A stretch of 36,038 nucleotides of DNA from NCBI GenBank assembly GCA_947478785.1, contig CANJXI010000039.1:1-36038 (forward strand), in the 5' to 3' direction. A program made the translations under genes and the position numbers. Below the pieces are notes generated by a model. The model was not told where the DNA came from and did no database searches. It worked only from the letters and a program-made list of their open reading frames with translations. Shown piece after piece: positions 8,661 through 16,970 of the stretch; the first letter of the stretch is position 1; each line of letters opens with the position of its first letter. The stretch comes from Caulobacteraceae bacterium (GTDB lineage Bacteria; Pseudomonadota; Alphaproteobacteria; Caulobacterales; Caulobacteraceae).

Positions 8661-9297
8661 GGCCGAGCCTCCTCACGCGCACGATCCGGCCGCGCGGGTC
8701 GCTCTTGGATGGCACGACGTCAGCCTCATATTCCCAATATCTAGCGGCTTCCCGCATTTCGGCCACCACATCTTGCCCCTTGAGGAACAGACCGGTGGCG
8801 CCGGACTGCAGGTATGGCCGGGCATACCCGAGCAGGCGGTGGAGCGGCGCACAAGCCCGCGCGGTGACGATCTCCACAGTTAGATCAAGGTTTTCCGCGC
8901 GCATGTTGTGGACCGTGGCCGGTAGGGCCAGGGCGGCCACCACCTCTTCCAGGAACTTGCAGCGCTTGGTCATGCTTTCCACGAGGTCGACGTGGAAGCC
9001 GACCACGCCCTTGCCGAGGATCGCGAGCACGAGGCCGGGCAGGCCCGCGCCCGCGCCCAGGTCAGCCCAGGCGCGGGCCTCGGGGGCGAGCTTGAGGAGC
9101 TGGGCGGAATCCCAGGCGTGGCGCGACCAGAACGCCGGGAGCGAGGCGGGACCGACCAGGTTCATGACCTCGTTGCGCTCGGTGAGCATGTCCAGGAAGC
9201 GCGCCAGGTCGGCCATCTGGCCAGGCGTGGCGCCGCTGACGCGGGCGAAGCCCTGGGCGTCCATCGGCGGGGCTTCAGGCGGCGCGACGTCGGACAT
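8644..9297 (-). CDS. rsmG: 16S rRNA (guanine527-N7)-methyltransferase
   Basis: A 217-residue SAM-dependent methyltransferase (older name GidB) that methylates G527 of 16S rRNA. The SAM-binding motif I reads [15 protein letters not shown] at residues 79-93, and [17 protein letters not shown] and [11 protein letters not shown] follow in the expected order. Length is typical. Its start overlaps the 3' end of mnmG by 23 bp and its 3' end overlaps parA, forming a tight mnmG-rsmG-parA-parB string as in many bacteria near the origin. Confidence 0.97.
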   Translation of the reverse strand: MSDVAPPEAPPMDAQGFARVSGATPGQMADLARFLDMLTERNEVMNLVGPASLPAFWSRHAWDSAQLLKLAPEARAWADLGAGAGLPGLVLAILGKGVVGFHVDLVESMTKRCKFLEEVVAALALPATVHNMRAENLDLTVEIVTARACAPLHRLLGYARPYLQSGATGLFLKGQDVVAEMREAARYWEYEADVVPSKSDPRGRIVRVRRLGRARKA

Positions 9298-11134
9298 GGG
9301 CCAGGAGTGCGGTAAGCGCGCCGGGCGTGACGCCCTCGATGCGGGCGGCCTGGCCCAGGGTCAGGGGCCGGACGGCCATCAGCTTCTGGCGGACCTCGTT
9401 GGAAAGCGCGCCGATGGCGGCGTAGTCGAGCTCAGCCGGCAGGGCCAGATCCTCGTCGCGCCGGAAGGATGCGGCGTCGGCCGCCTGGCGGTCCAGGTAG
9501 CCGGCATAGGAGGCGTCGATCTCCAGCTGCTCGCGGACGGCGGGCGGCCAGGCGGCGAGTTCAGGCCAGATCGTGGCCAGGTCGTCGAAGCCGATCGTCG
9601 GATAGGCGAGCAGCTGCATGACATCGCGCCGCTGGCCGTCGGCCTTCACCGGCAGGCCGGCCCTGGCGGCGGCGGCCGGGGTCAGGGAGAGCGCGGCGGC
9701 CCGGGCGCGGGCGGCGGCGAGCGCTTCGGCCTTGGCGCTGAAGGCCGCGGCGCGCACGGGCCCGACGGCGCCCAGGGCCACGCCCTTGGCGGTCAGCCGC
9801 TGGTCGGCGTTGTCGGCGCGGAGCAGCAGGCGGAACTCCGCGCGGCTGGTGAACATCCGGTAGGGCTCGGTCACACCCCGGGTCACGAGGTCGTCGATCA
9901 TCACGCCGATGTAGGCCTCGTCGCGGGCGAAGGCGGCGGGCTCCGCGCCGGCGGCGGCGCGGGCGGCGTTCAGGCCCGCCACCAGGCCTTGGGCGGCGGC
10001 CTCCTCGTATCCCGTGGTGCCGTTGATCTGGCCGGCCAGGTAGAGGCCGGGCAAGAGCTTGGTTTCGAGGGTGGGATAGAGTTCGCGCGGGTCCACATAG
10101 TCGTATTCGATGGCGTAGCCGTAGCGGCGGACGACGACATCCTCGAGGCCCGGGATGGTGCGCAGGAAGAGGTCCTGGGTCTCCGCCGACACCGAGGTCG
10201 AGATCCCGTTCGGATAGACGGTGTCGTCGTCCAGGCCCTCCGGCTCCAGGAAGATCTGGTGGCTGGTCTTGTCGGCGAAGCGGACGACCTTGTCCTCGAT
10301 CGAGGGACAATAGCGTGGACCGATCCCGGTGACGCGGCCGCCATAAACCGCTGATTCGGTGAGCCTTTCGGCGATGATCCGGTGGGTTTCGGCGGTGGTG
10401 TGGGTGATGCCGCAGGAAATCTGCCGGGTCTCGATCCGCTCGGTCAGGAAGGAGAACGGCACGGGCTCGGCGTCGGCCGGCTGCATCTCCAGCCGATCCC
10501 AGGCGATGGTCGAGCCGTCGAGCCGGGCGGGTGTTCCGGTCTTCAGGCGGCCCATCCTGAGGCCCGAGGCGTAGAGCCGGTCGGCCAGGCCGATGGCCGG
10601 CGCGTCGCCCACGCGGCCGGCGGGGATGCGCGCCTCGCCCCGGTGGATCACCCCTTTCAGGAAGGTGCCGGAGGTCAGCACCACGCGGCCCGCCCGGTAG
10701 GCTTCGCCCCCGGCGCCGAGAACGCCGATCACTTGGCCGTCCTCGACGATCAGGTCCTCGACCGCCTCGGCGACGATGGTCAGGTTGGGCGTCGCGGCGA
10801 GTTCGGCCTGCATGGCCTCGCGATAGAGCCGGCGGTCGATCTGCGCACGAGGGCCCCGGACAGCGGCGCCCTTGGAGCGGTTGAGCATGCGGAACTGGAT
10901 GCCGGCCTTGTCGGCGAGGCGGCCCATCAGCCCGTCGAGCGCGTCGATCTCGCGGACCAGGTGGCCCTTGCCCAACCCGCCGATGGCCGGGTTGCAGCTC
11001 ATCTCGCCGATCGTCTCGAGCTTGTGGGTGAGCAGCAGGGCGCGCGCGCCGAACCGCGCCGCCGCGGCCGCCGCCTCGCATCCGGCGTGCCCGCCGCCGA
11101 TGATAATCACGTCCCAGGTCATGTGGGCCTGCAT
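9275..11134 (-). CDS. mnmG: tRNA uridine-5-carboxymethylaminomethyl modification enzyme MnmG
   Basis: The 619-residue FAD enzyme works with MnmE to put the (carboxymethyl)aminomethyl group on wobble U34 of tRNAs. The FAD dinucleotide motif [13 protein letters not shown] is at residues 9-21. The MnmG signatures [22 protein letters not shown] and [11 protein letters not shown] are present (the first at about residues 46-67), and the C-terminal domain ends [17 protein letters not shown]. Two starts are possible: ATG 11132-11134 (used) and ATG 11120-11122, giving [11 protein letters not shown]. The second is closer to the usual N-terminus. Neither has a strong ribosome-binding site. Confidence 0.97.
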   Translation of the reverse strand: MQAHMTWDVIIIGGGHAGCEAAAAAARFGARALLLTHKLETIGEMSCNPAIGGLGKGHLVREIDALDGLMGRLADKAGIQFRMLNRSKGAAVRGPRAQIDRRLYREAMQAELAATPNLTIVAEAVEDLIVEDGQVIGVLGAGGEAYRAGRVVLTSGTFLKGVIHRGEARIPAGRVGDAPAIGLADRLYASGLRMGRLKTGTPARLDGSTIAWDRLEMQPADAEPVPFSFLTERIETRQISCGITHTTAETHRIIAERLTESAVYGGRVTGIGPRYCPSIEDKVVRFADKTSHQIFLEPEGLDDDTVYPNGISTSVSAETQDLFLRTIPGLEDVVVRRYGYAIEYDYVDPRELYPTLETKLLPGLYLAGQINGTTGYEEAAAQGLVAGLNAARAAAGAEPAAFARDEAYIGVMIDDLVTRGVTEPYRMFTSRAEFRLLLRADNADQRLTAKGVALGAVGPVRAAAFSAKAEALAAARARAAALSLTPAAAARAGLPVKADGQRRDVMQLLAYPTIGFDDLATIWPELAAWPPAVREQLEIDASYAGYLDRQAADAASFRRDEDLALPAELDYAAIGALSNEVRQKLMAVRPLTLGQAARIEGVTPGALTALLAHVRRRAA

Positions 11135-11197
11135 ATAGGCGAAAGGGGCGGAGCGGTCACGGATTCAAGCTCCTCCCCTGTTCACGGGAAGGATCTG

Positions 11198-11213
11198 TGT
11201 TTCACGTGAAACA
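11198..11213. promoter_or_regulatory. parS centromere site 1
   Basis: The 16-bp palindrome TGTTTCACGTGAAACA is a perfect match to the parS consensus read by chromosomal ParB. It lies in the gap between the mnmG start and the mnmE stop, about 3.4 kb from the start of parB. A partial stem (TCCC...GGGA) sits just to its left. It should be one of the ParB loading sites that are moved to the pole after replication. Confidence 0.95.
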
Positions 11214-11268
11214 TTGGATGGATGACGCTCGTGCCCGGGCGGAAGCCCACTCCGGAGCTTCTCGGCAA

Positions 11269-11284
11269 CTCTCCTACGGGAGAG
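11269..11284. terminator. Stem-loop downstream of mnmE
   Basis: CTCTCC at 11269-11274 pairs with GGAGAG at 11279-11284 across a 4-base TACG loop, 10 bp beyond the mnmE stop on the minus strand. It is short and lacks a T-run, so it could be a weak terminator or a 3' protective stem between the mnmE transcript and the mnmG promoter region. Confidence 0.4.
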
Positions 11285-11294
11285 GAACAGGTCG

Positions 11295-12599
11295 TCACTT
11301 TCCGATGCAGAAGGTCGCGAAGATACGGCCGAGCACCTGCTCGGGGTCGATGCGGCCGGTGATCCGGTCGAGCGCCCGGGCGGCGAGGCGGACGTCTTCG
11401 GCGGCGAGTTCGAGGGCCTCGTCCTGGGTCAGGGCGTGGGCGAGACGCTGGGCGGCGTCCAGCAGCAGCTCACGGTGCCGCAGGCGGGTGGCCGCCGGCG
11501 GTTCGGCGCCGGCCAGCGCTTCCACGACAGACTCGGTCAGGGTGCGCTCCAGCCAGGCGACATCGTTGGGGCTCCTGGCGGTGAACGGCTCGCCCGGCAA
11601 GGTCTCGTGGCCCTCGCCCAGGTCGCGCTTGGTGGTCAGCACGATGTCGCCGACCCGAAGCTGGGACGGAACCGTCGGGTTCGGGTCGCCCATGCCGTCG
11701 ACCAGCCAGATGCGCAGGTCGGCGCCCGTGGCCCAGGCCTCGGCGCGGCGGACCCCCTCGGCCTCGATCTCGTCGTTGGTGGCGCGCAGGCCCGCGGTGT
11801 CGGCGAGGATCACCTTGTAGCCGCCCAGCACCAGCGGAACCTCGATGATGTCGCGCGTCGTCCCGGGCGTGGCGGTGACGATGGCCGCGTCGCGCTTGGC
11901 GAGCGCATTCAGAAGCGTGCTCTTGCCGGCGTTGGGCGCGCCCAGCAGCGCGATGCGGTAGCCTTCGCGCACGCGCTCGCCCCGCTCGGCCTCGGCGGCG
12001 GCGGCGGTCAATTCGGCCATCAGGTTTTCGATGATCGGGCGGGCCCGGGCCCCCACGTCGGCCGGCGCCTCCTCGTCGGGAAAGTCGACGGCGGCCTCCA
12101 GCATGGCGAGCGCGCCGGTGAGCGCCTCGCGCCAGCGCGCCTGGGCGCCGGAAAGCTTGCCGCCCAATTGCGCCAGGGCCTGGCGGCGCTGGGCCTCGGT
12201 CTCGGCGTCGATGAGGTCGGCTATGCCTTCGGCCTGGGCGAGATCGAGCCGCCCGTTCTCGAAGGCCCGTCGTGTGAACTCGCCGGGCTCGGCCAGGCGC
12301 AGGCCCTGGGCCGAGAGCGCGCCGAGCAGCGCGGCGACCACGGCCTGGCCGCCATGGACATGCAGTTCGGCGGCGTCTTCGCCTGTGTAGCTGGCGGGGC
12401 TGGGGAACCACAGCACCAGGGCCTCGTCGATGGCCGACCCGTCCGCGTCCCGCAGGGTCCGGAGGCTGGCGCGCCGGGCGGCGGGAAGAGCCCCAGCCAG
12501 CGCGCGGACCGCCGCCTTCGTCCCCGGCCCCGACAGGCGCACGACCGCCACGGCCGCGCGTCCGGCGGCCGTGGCGGGCGCGAATATGGTGTCGGTCAT
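11295..12599 (-). CDS. mnmE: tRNA modification GTPase MnmE
   Basis: The 434-residue GTPase (TrmE) partners MnmG in wobble-uridine modification. The N-terminal tetrahydrofolate-binding domain starts [10 protein letters not shown] and contains [14 protein letters not shown]. The G domain inserted in the helical domain carries G1 GAPNAGKST (220-228), G3 DTAG (267-270) and G4 TKRD (323-326). The protein ends in the diagnostic FCIGK with its reactive cysteine. ATG at 12597-12599 overlaps the stop of the upstream DUF6489 gene as ATGA, so the two are translationally coupled. MnmG is encoded next in the same direction, separated by parS1. Confidence 0.98.
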   Translation of the reverse strand: MTDTIFAPATAAGRAAVAVVRLSGPGTKAAVRALAGALPAARRASLRTLRDADGSAIDEALVLWFPSPASYTGEDAAELHVHGGQAVVAALLGALSAQGLRLAEPGEFTRRAFENGRLDLAQAEGIADLIDAETEAQRRQALAQLGGKLSGAQARWREALTGALAMLEAAVDFPDEEAPADVGARARPIIENLMAELTAAAAEAERGERVREGYRIALLGAPNAGKSTLLNALAKRDAAIVTATPGTTRDIIEVPLVLGGYKVILADTAGLRATNDEIEAEGVRRAEAWATGADLRIWLVDGMGDPNPTVPSQLRVGDIVLTTKRDLGEGHETLPGEPFTARSPNDVAWLERTLTESVVEALAGAEPPAATRLRHRELLLDAAQRLAHALTQDEALELAAEDVRLAARALDRITGRIDPEQVLGRIFATFCIGK

Positions 12600-12838
12600 T
12601 TCTTGTTGGTGGCGGCGCTCAGCCCAACTTCCATCAGCTTGCGGAAATGTTCCTGGGCGCCCTGGCCGAAGCTCATCCAGTTCTTCACCAGCTCGTCCGG
12701 CGAGATCATCTGCATGTTGGCGTCGATGCGCTTCTTCATCTCGCCCACCAGGTGGTCGTTGAGCGAACTGACATCCGGCAGGCCCAGGAACCGGCGCGCT
12801 TCCTCCGGCGAACAATCCACCTCGATGGTCATCTTCAT
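12596..12838 (-). CDS. DUF6489 family small protein
   Basis: An 80-residue acidic/amphipathic protein beginning [23 protein letters not shown], with later [12 protein letters not shown] and a lysine-rich end. I recognise it as the alphaproteobacterial family of small mnmE-linked proteins (DUF6489), but the function is unknown. There is no signal peptide or membrane segment. The helical SPEELVKNW...FRKLM part recalls phasin-like or pole-localised small proteins, though this is only a resemblance. Its stop overlaps the mnmE start by 4 bp, so it is the first gene of the mnmE transcript. Base composition and codon use match the neighbours. Confidence 0.82.
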   Translation of the reverse strand: MKMTIEVDCSPEEARRFLGLPDVSSLNDHLVGEMKKRIDANMQMISPDELVKNWMSFGQGAQEHFRKLMEVGLSAATNKK

Positions 12839-12927
12839 GGCTGGCCCCTTTGCGTTCGGATTCCATATGGCCGTGGAGCGGCCCGTCGCGCTAGTAGCCT
12901 TGATCCAAATAGACGTGGGAGACGGCC

Positions 12928-13623
12928 ATGGGCGAACGCATCACCATCAGTGTGGAGGGCGGGTCCTTCGCGGCCTATGTGGCGCGCCCCGCCAAGCCGC
13001 GGGCCCCGGCCGTGGTGGTCCTGCAGGAGATCTTCGGTGTGAACCAGGTGATGCGCGACATCACCGACGGCCTGGCGGGCCAGGGCTATCTCGCCATCTG
13101 CCCGGACCTGTTCTGGCGGATCGAGCCCGGTATCGACATCACCGACAAGACTGACGCCGAGTGGAAGCGGGCCTTCGAACTGTTCAACGCCTTCGACGTG
13201 GACACCGGGATGGGCGACATCGCGGCCACCATCGATACGATCCGCAAGGACGCCGGATCGACGGGCAAGGTCGGGGCGGTGGGCTTCTGCCTGGGTGGCC
13301 TGCTGGCCTTCCTGACCGCCTGCCGCACGGATGCGGACGCGGCGGTCTCCTACTACGGCGTCGGCATCGACGGCCGGGTGGCCGAGGCCGAGAAGCTGGC
13401 CTGCCCGCTCCTGATGCACATCGCCGAGGAAGACCAGTTCGTGCCCAAGCCCGCGCAGGCCCTGATCCTGGCCGCGCTGAAGGATCACCCGCAGATCGAG
13501 ATCCATACCTACCCGGGCTGCGACCACGCCTTCGCCCGGCCCGGCGGCCAGCACCATGACGAAGCCGCCGCCCGGCTCGCCGGCGGACGCTCCCTGGCCT
13601 TCTTCCAAAGGACGCTGGGCTGA
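12928..13623 (+). CDS. Dienelactone hydrolase family protein (carboxymethylenebutenolidase-like)
   Basis: A 231-residue alpha/beta hydrolase. The nucleophile elbow is GFCLGG with Cys121, the acid is probably Asp169 in AEEDQFVP, and the histidine is His200 in YPGCDHAF. This cysteine-aspartate-histidine triad defines the dienelactone hydrolases, which open lactone rings such as 4-carboxymethylenebut-2-en-4-olide. QEIFGVNQVMRDITD near residue 33 is also typical. There is no aromatic-degradation cluster nearby, so the true substrate is unknown. It is coupled to the quinone reductase by a TGATG overlap. Confidence 0.92.
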   Translation: MGERITISVEGGSFAAYVARPAKPRAPAVVVLQEIFGVNQVMRDITDGLAGQGYLAICPDLFWRIEPGIDITDKTDAEWKRAFELFNAFDVDTGMGDIAATIDTIRKDAGSTGKVGAVGFCLGGLLAFLTACRTDADAAVSYYGVGIDGRVAEAEKLACPLLMHIAEEDQFVPKPAQALILAALKDHPQIEIHTYPGCDHAFARPGGQHHDEAAARLAGGRSLAFFQRTLG

Positions 13624-14591
13624 TGCGCGCGATCCGTTTCGAAAAGACCGGCGGCCCCGGGGTCCTCGCCCTCGTCGAAATCGAAACGCCGCAGCCAGGA
13701 CCCGGCCAGGTGCTCGTCCGCCACGAGGCGATCGGCCTTAACTTCATCGAGATCTACCAGCGCTCGGGCCTCTATCCCCTGCCCCTTCCCGCGCGCCTGG
13801 GCGGCGAGGCGGCGGGTCGAGTGGAGGCGGTCGGCGAAGGCGTCAGCCGCTTCAGGGTCGGCGACCGGGCCGTCTATGCCAGCAGCCCCGGCAGCTATGC
13901 GGACGCCAACGTCGTCGCCGCCGAGCGGGCGGTCAGGATCCCGGAGGGGATCGACGCCCGGACGGCCGCGGCCGCCCTGCTGAAAGGCATGACCACCGAG
14001 TTCCTGATCCGGCGCCTGCATCGCGTGGAGGCCGGGGAGACGATCCTGGTCCATGCCGCCGCCGGCGGGGTCGGCCAGATCCTGGTGCAGTGGGCCAAGG
14101 CGCTGGGCGCGGTGGTCATCGCCACGGTCGGATCGGAGACCAAGGCCCAGCGCGTCCGCGAACTCGGCGCCGACCACGTGATCCTCTACCGCGACCAGGA
14201 CGTCGCCGCCGAGGTTCGCCGGATCACCGGCGGCAAGGGCGTCCCGGTCGCCTACGACTCGGTGGGCAAGGACACCTTCGAGGGGACCTTGGGCAGCCTC
14301 GCGCGGCGGGGGCTGTTCGTCAGCTACGGCAACGCCTCTGGCCCGCCGCCGCCGATCGTGGCCGCCCGGCTGATGGCCGCCGGATCGCTGTTCTTCACCC
14401 GCCCGACCATGGGCGACTACCAGACCAGCACCGAGGAGCTCGACGCCAGCGCCGGCGCCCTGTTCGAGATGATCGCCTCAGGCAAGGTGAAGGTCGAGAT
14501 CGGCCAGACCTTCCCGCTCGCCGACGCGCGCCGCGCGCACGAGGCACTGGAGAGCCGGTCGACCATCGGAGCCAGTCTTCTGATCCCGTGA
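13623..14591 (+). CDS. NAD(P)H:quinone oxidoreductase, zinc-free MDR family
   Basis: The 322-residue medium-chain dehydrogenase/reductase has a GroES-like N-terminal half and a Rossmann half with HAAAGGVGQILVQWAKALGA (residues 144-163) for NADPH. The structural and catalytic zinc cysteines are missing, which marks the QOR subgroup that reduces quinones in one-electron or two-electron steps. Length and the FIEIYQRSGLYP block fit E. coli Qor. It overlaps the upstream hydrolase by one base, so the two are probably co-expressed. The physiological substrate is not evident. parS2 begins 4 bp after its stop. Confidence 0.94.
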   Translation: MRAIRFEKTGGPGVLALVEIETPQPGPGQVLVRHEAIGLNFIEIYQRSGLYPLPLPARLGGEAAGRVEAVGEGVSRFRVGDRAVYASSPGSYADANVVAAERAVRIPEGIDARTAAAALLKGMTTEFLIRRLHRVEAGETILVHAAAGGVGQILVQWAKALGAVVIATVGSETKAQRVRELGADHVILYRDQDVAAEVRRITGGKGVPVAYDSVGKDTFEGTLGSLARRGLFVSYGNASGPPPPIVAARLMAAGSLFFTRPTMGDYQTSTEELDASAGALFEMIASGKVKVEIGQTFPLADARRAHEALESRSTIGASLLIP

Positions 14592-14595
14592 TATC

Positions 14596-14619
14596 CCGGT
14601 GTTTCACGTGAAACACCGG
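14596..14619. promoter_or_regulatory. parS centromere site 2 within a 24-bp perfect palindrome
   Basis: The core TGTTTCACGTGAAACA at 14600-14615 is a perfect parS. The symmetry continues for four more bases on each side (CCGG... at 14596-14599 and ...CCGG at 14616-14619), giving an uninterrupted 24-bp palindrome. It starts 4 bp after the quinone reductase stop codon and lies about 46 bp from the stop of the convergent receiver gene, so it may also fold as a transcript-end hairpin. Confidence 0.95.
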
Positions 14620-14665
14620 CTGGGCGAAGACCCCGGGCCGCCGGTCACCGGTCGGACCGCCGGCC

Positions 14666-15049
14666 CTACCCGGCTGGTGGCGGACGCGGATGGTGCGCCG
14701 CGATCAACGCCAGCAGGGTCGCCTGGCGGATGGGCTTGGCCAGCGTCGCCGCCGCGCCCAGGCGGCTGGCGATCTTCAGGAAAAGGTCGCCGCCGGTCTG
14801 GCCGCCGCCCGACATGGCGATGATCGGCACGCTCGGATCGTGGGCCCGCAGGTCACGGATGGTCTCCACGCCCTCGCGATTGGGCATGATGATGTCGGTC
14901 AGCACCAGGTCCGGCCTGTCCGCAATGAACGAAGCCATCGCCTGATCCCCGTCCCCCGCCTCGACCACGGCGTATCCCGCCCTCTCGAGCATGGCGCGCA
15001 ACGTGCGCCGCAGGGTGGCGTCGTCGTCGACCAGCAGGATATGCCCCAT
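14666..15049 (-). CDS. Single-domain response regulator (receiver only)
   Basis: A 127-residue CheY-like receiver with no output domain. The acidic pocket is Asp8-Asp9 (ILLVDDD), the phospho-acceptor is Asp52 (VLTDIIMPN), the switch residue is Ser80 (IIAMS), and the conserved lysine is Lys105 (LAKPI). ATG at 15047-15049 has a GGAAGG sequence at suitable spacing; GTG one codon upstream is the alternative. It is transcribed away from a hybrid histidine kinase across an AT-rich gap, so the kinase is the likely phosphodonor. Such small receivers in Caulobacteraceae act as phosphate shuttles or allosteric regulators; which applies here is unknown. Confidence 0.92.
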   Translation of the reverse strand: MGHILLVDDDATLRRTLRAMLERAGYAVVEAGDGDQAMASFIADRPDLVLTDIIMPNREGVETIRDLRAHDPSVPIIAMSGGGQTGGDLFLKIASRLGAAATLAKPIRQATLLALIAAHHPRPPPAG

Positions 15050-15505
15050 CACGCCCCTTCCCCGCCGCCGGCGCCGCCGATGCTCTCATCGGTTGCACCC
15101 CCGCCGACACTGCCAGGAATTGGACAGCGTTGGTAGGGCATGCCGCCGCAACATTTCAGGCAATTACGCGACTGGAGCCAGATATCGTTGTTTCATGAAA
15201 TGAATCGCGAGTATTGATGGAAGTTACTACAAATAATTGTCGTCATACATTTTCCGGCTTGGTTGGAACTGCACGAGACCAGGGAAAGTGAATTTGTCTA
15301 TAACCGCCGTATCGTTCCTGTAGGCGCCCAATTCAGCCGCCAATATTTGCCGCCAAAGCCCTAAGATAATTTTTACCAAGACAATCAAAGCTTGTCGTAT
15401 GGACAGCCAAGAGGGCGGAAATTGGCGCCCCCATGGAGGGAGACAGTGGTCTGCACAACCAAAAATTGCGGGCGGCCCGGTGTGACCGCGAGGGGACGCT
15501 AGACC
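15050..15505. promoter_or_regulatory. AT-rich divergent intergenic region between receiver and hybrid kinase
   Basis: This 456-bp gap carries the promoters of both divergent genes. From about 15170 to 15420 the base composition drops sharply (runs such as CTACAAATAATTG and AAGATAATTTTTACC), in contrast with the GC-rich surroundings. A perfect palindrome TTTCATGAAA lies at 15191-15200; it resembles half of a parS but lacks the CACGTG core. I find no convincing small gene in it. The low GC content suggests acquired DNA or a bent regulatory region. Confidence 0.5.
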
Positions 15506-16921
15506 GTGCTGGCCGCCATGGCCTCGCGCCTGTGGCAGACGTCCAGCGTCGCGGCCGTCGTCGCCGTGACGCTGCTGATCGCCCTGGCCACCCTGGTGGC
15601 AAGGATGCGGGACCGCGCCCAGGTTGAATTGCGGCGCCGGCTGAAAGCGGAGACCGATGAGCGGGAGCGCGCCCAGGGCGTGCTGCTGGAGGCCCAGCGC
15701 AGCCTGGCGGCCGTCCGGCAAAGCGAGCAGGACCTGGAACACGCCCTGGCCGACCGCCAGGCGATCGAAGCGCAACTGCGCCACGCCCAGAAGCTGGAAG
15801 CGGTCGGCCAGCTCACCGGCGGCGTCGCCCACGACTTCAACAACCTGCTGGGGGTGATCATCGGCAACCTCGACCTGCTGCTCGATGGCCTGGGCGCCGA
15901 CCCCGCGCGGGCCGCCCTGGTCAGGGAGGCGCTCGACGCCGCCATGCGCGGCGCGGATCTCACCAAGCGGCTGCTGGCCGTGGCGCGCCAGCAACCGCTG
16001 TCGAACGGGACGATCGACCTCAACGCACGCCTGCCGGGCCTGGTCGCCATGCTGCGCCGGACCCTGGGCGAGGACATCCAGATCAGCACATCGCTGGCCG
16101 AGGGCCTGTGGCCGGCCCGCGCCGACGCCTCGCAGGTCGAGGACGCCCTCCTCAACCTGGCGATCAACGCCCGAGACGCCATGGCGGGCGGGGGCCTGCT
16201 GACCATCGAAACCGCCAACGCCGTCCTCGACCCGGACTTCGCCGCGGCCCGCGCCGAGGTCACGCCCGGCGACTATGTGGTGCTCTCGGTCACCGATACG
16301 GGGGACGGCATGCCGCCCGAGGTCGTCGAGCGCGCCACGGAGCCGTTCTTCACGACCAAGCCCATGGGTGAGGGAACGGGGCTCGGGTTGAGCATGATCT
16401 ACGGCTTCGCCAAACAATCCGGCGGCCATCTGAGCATCTATAGTCAGCTGGGCGTCGGCACGACGATCAGGCTCTACCTGCCCAGATCGGATTACACGGA
16501 CGCCTCGGAGGAAGCCTTGCGCCCCGACAACGAGCCTCCCGCCGGCGGCGGCGAAACCATCCTGGTGGTCGACGACAACGCCGACCTGAGACGGGTCGTC
16601 GTCAGACGGCTGAGCCACCTCGGCTACCGCTGCCGGGAAGCCGGCTCCGGCCGCGAGGCGCTGGGCATGATCGCCGCCGGCGAACGGTTCGACCTGCTGT
16701 TCACCGACGTGGGCCTGCCCGACGGCATGTCCGGACACGAGCTGGCCATCCAGGCGAAACAGGCGCAGCCCGGCCTGAAGGTGCTGCTCACCACGGGCTA
16801 CGCGGGCGCCGACCTGCGCGACGCGGCGGGCGAGCCCTACCGGCTGCCCGTCCTGCGCAAGCCCTACCTCAGCGAGGAACTCGCCGAGACGATCCGCGGG
16901 GTCTTGGACGCGCCGGCCTGA
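15506..16921 (+). CDS. Hybrid histidine kinase with C-terminal receiver
   Basis: The 471-residue protein has one N-terminal membrane segment (residues 14-33), no obvious sensor domain, and a coiled coil at about 35-95. The HisKA domain holds His109 in GGVAHDFNN, the type found in PAS-linked hybrid kinases. The catalytic domain has the N box [10 protein letters not shown] (217-226), G1 DTGDGMP (264-270), F box EPFFTTK and G2 [10 protein letters not shown] (288-297). The receiver at 350-468 has Asp356-Asp357, acceptor Asp401 and Lys452. GTG at 15506 is used; ATG at 15518 would keep the membrane segment. It probably feeds the divergent single receiver. The signal is unknown. Confidence 0.95.
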   Translation: MLAAMASRLWQTSSVAAVVAVTLLIALATLVARMRDRAQVELRRRLKAETDERERAQGVLLEAQRSLAAVRQSEQDLEHALADRQAIEAQLRHAQKLEAVGQLTGGVAHDFNNLLGVIIGNLDLLLDGLGADPARAALVREALDAAMRGADLTKRLLAVARQQPLSNGTIDLNARLPGLVAMLRRTLGEDIQISTSLAEGLWPARADASQVEDALLNLAINARDAMAGGGLLTIETANAVLDPDFAAARAEVTPGDYVVLSVTDTGDGMPPEVVERATEPFFTTKPMGEGTGLGLSMIYGFAKQSGGHLSIYSQLGVGTTIRLYLPRSDYTDASEEALRPDNEPPAGGGETILVVDDNADLRRVVVRRLSHLGYRCREAGSGREALGMIAAGERFDLLFTDVGLPDGMSGHELAIQAKQAQPGLKVLLTTGYAGADLRDAAGEPYRLPVLRKPYLSEELAETIRGVLDAPA

Positions 16922-16934
16922 GGCGCTGAACCCG

Positions 16935-16962
16935 CCTCTCCCCGCGCAGCGAGCGGGAGAGG
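16935..16962. terminator. Bidirectional stem-loop between the hybrid kinase and rho
   Basis: CCTCTCCC at the left pairs with GGGAGAGG at the right, with further GC pairs toward a short loop and one bulged base. It fills the gap between two convergent stop codons (16919-16921 and 16971-16973). There is no U-tract, in line with other gene ends in this window. Confidence 0.55.
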
Positions 16963-16970
16963 ATGGGGTT

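Noticed and set aside
8651..10354. 567-codon plus-strand open frame across rsmG and mnmG
   Set aside because: Both minus-strand genes have full motif sets; this frame has no recognisable domain.
11197..14616. Short frames starting MFHVKH on both strands at 11197 and 14600
   Set aside because: They are translations of the parS palindromes, not genes.
15189..15202. Possible third parS at TGTTTCATGAAATG
   Set aside because: The central CACGTG is missing and the outer symmetry breaks; ParB would not be expected to load here.
15227..16738. 503-codon minus-strand frame opposite the hybrid kinase, reaching into the AT-rich gap
   Set aside because: The part opposite the kinase is shadow; the extra residues in the gap have no family resemblance or ribosome-binding site.
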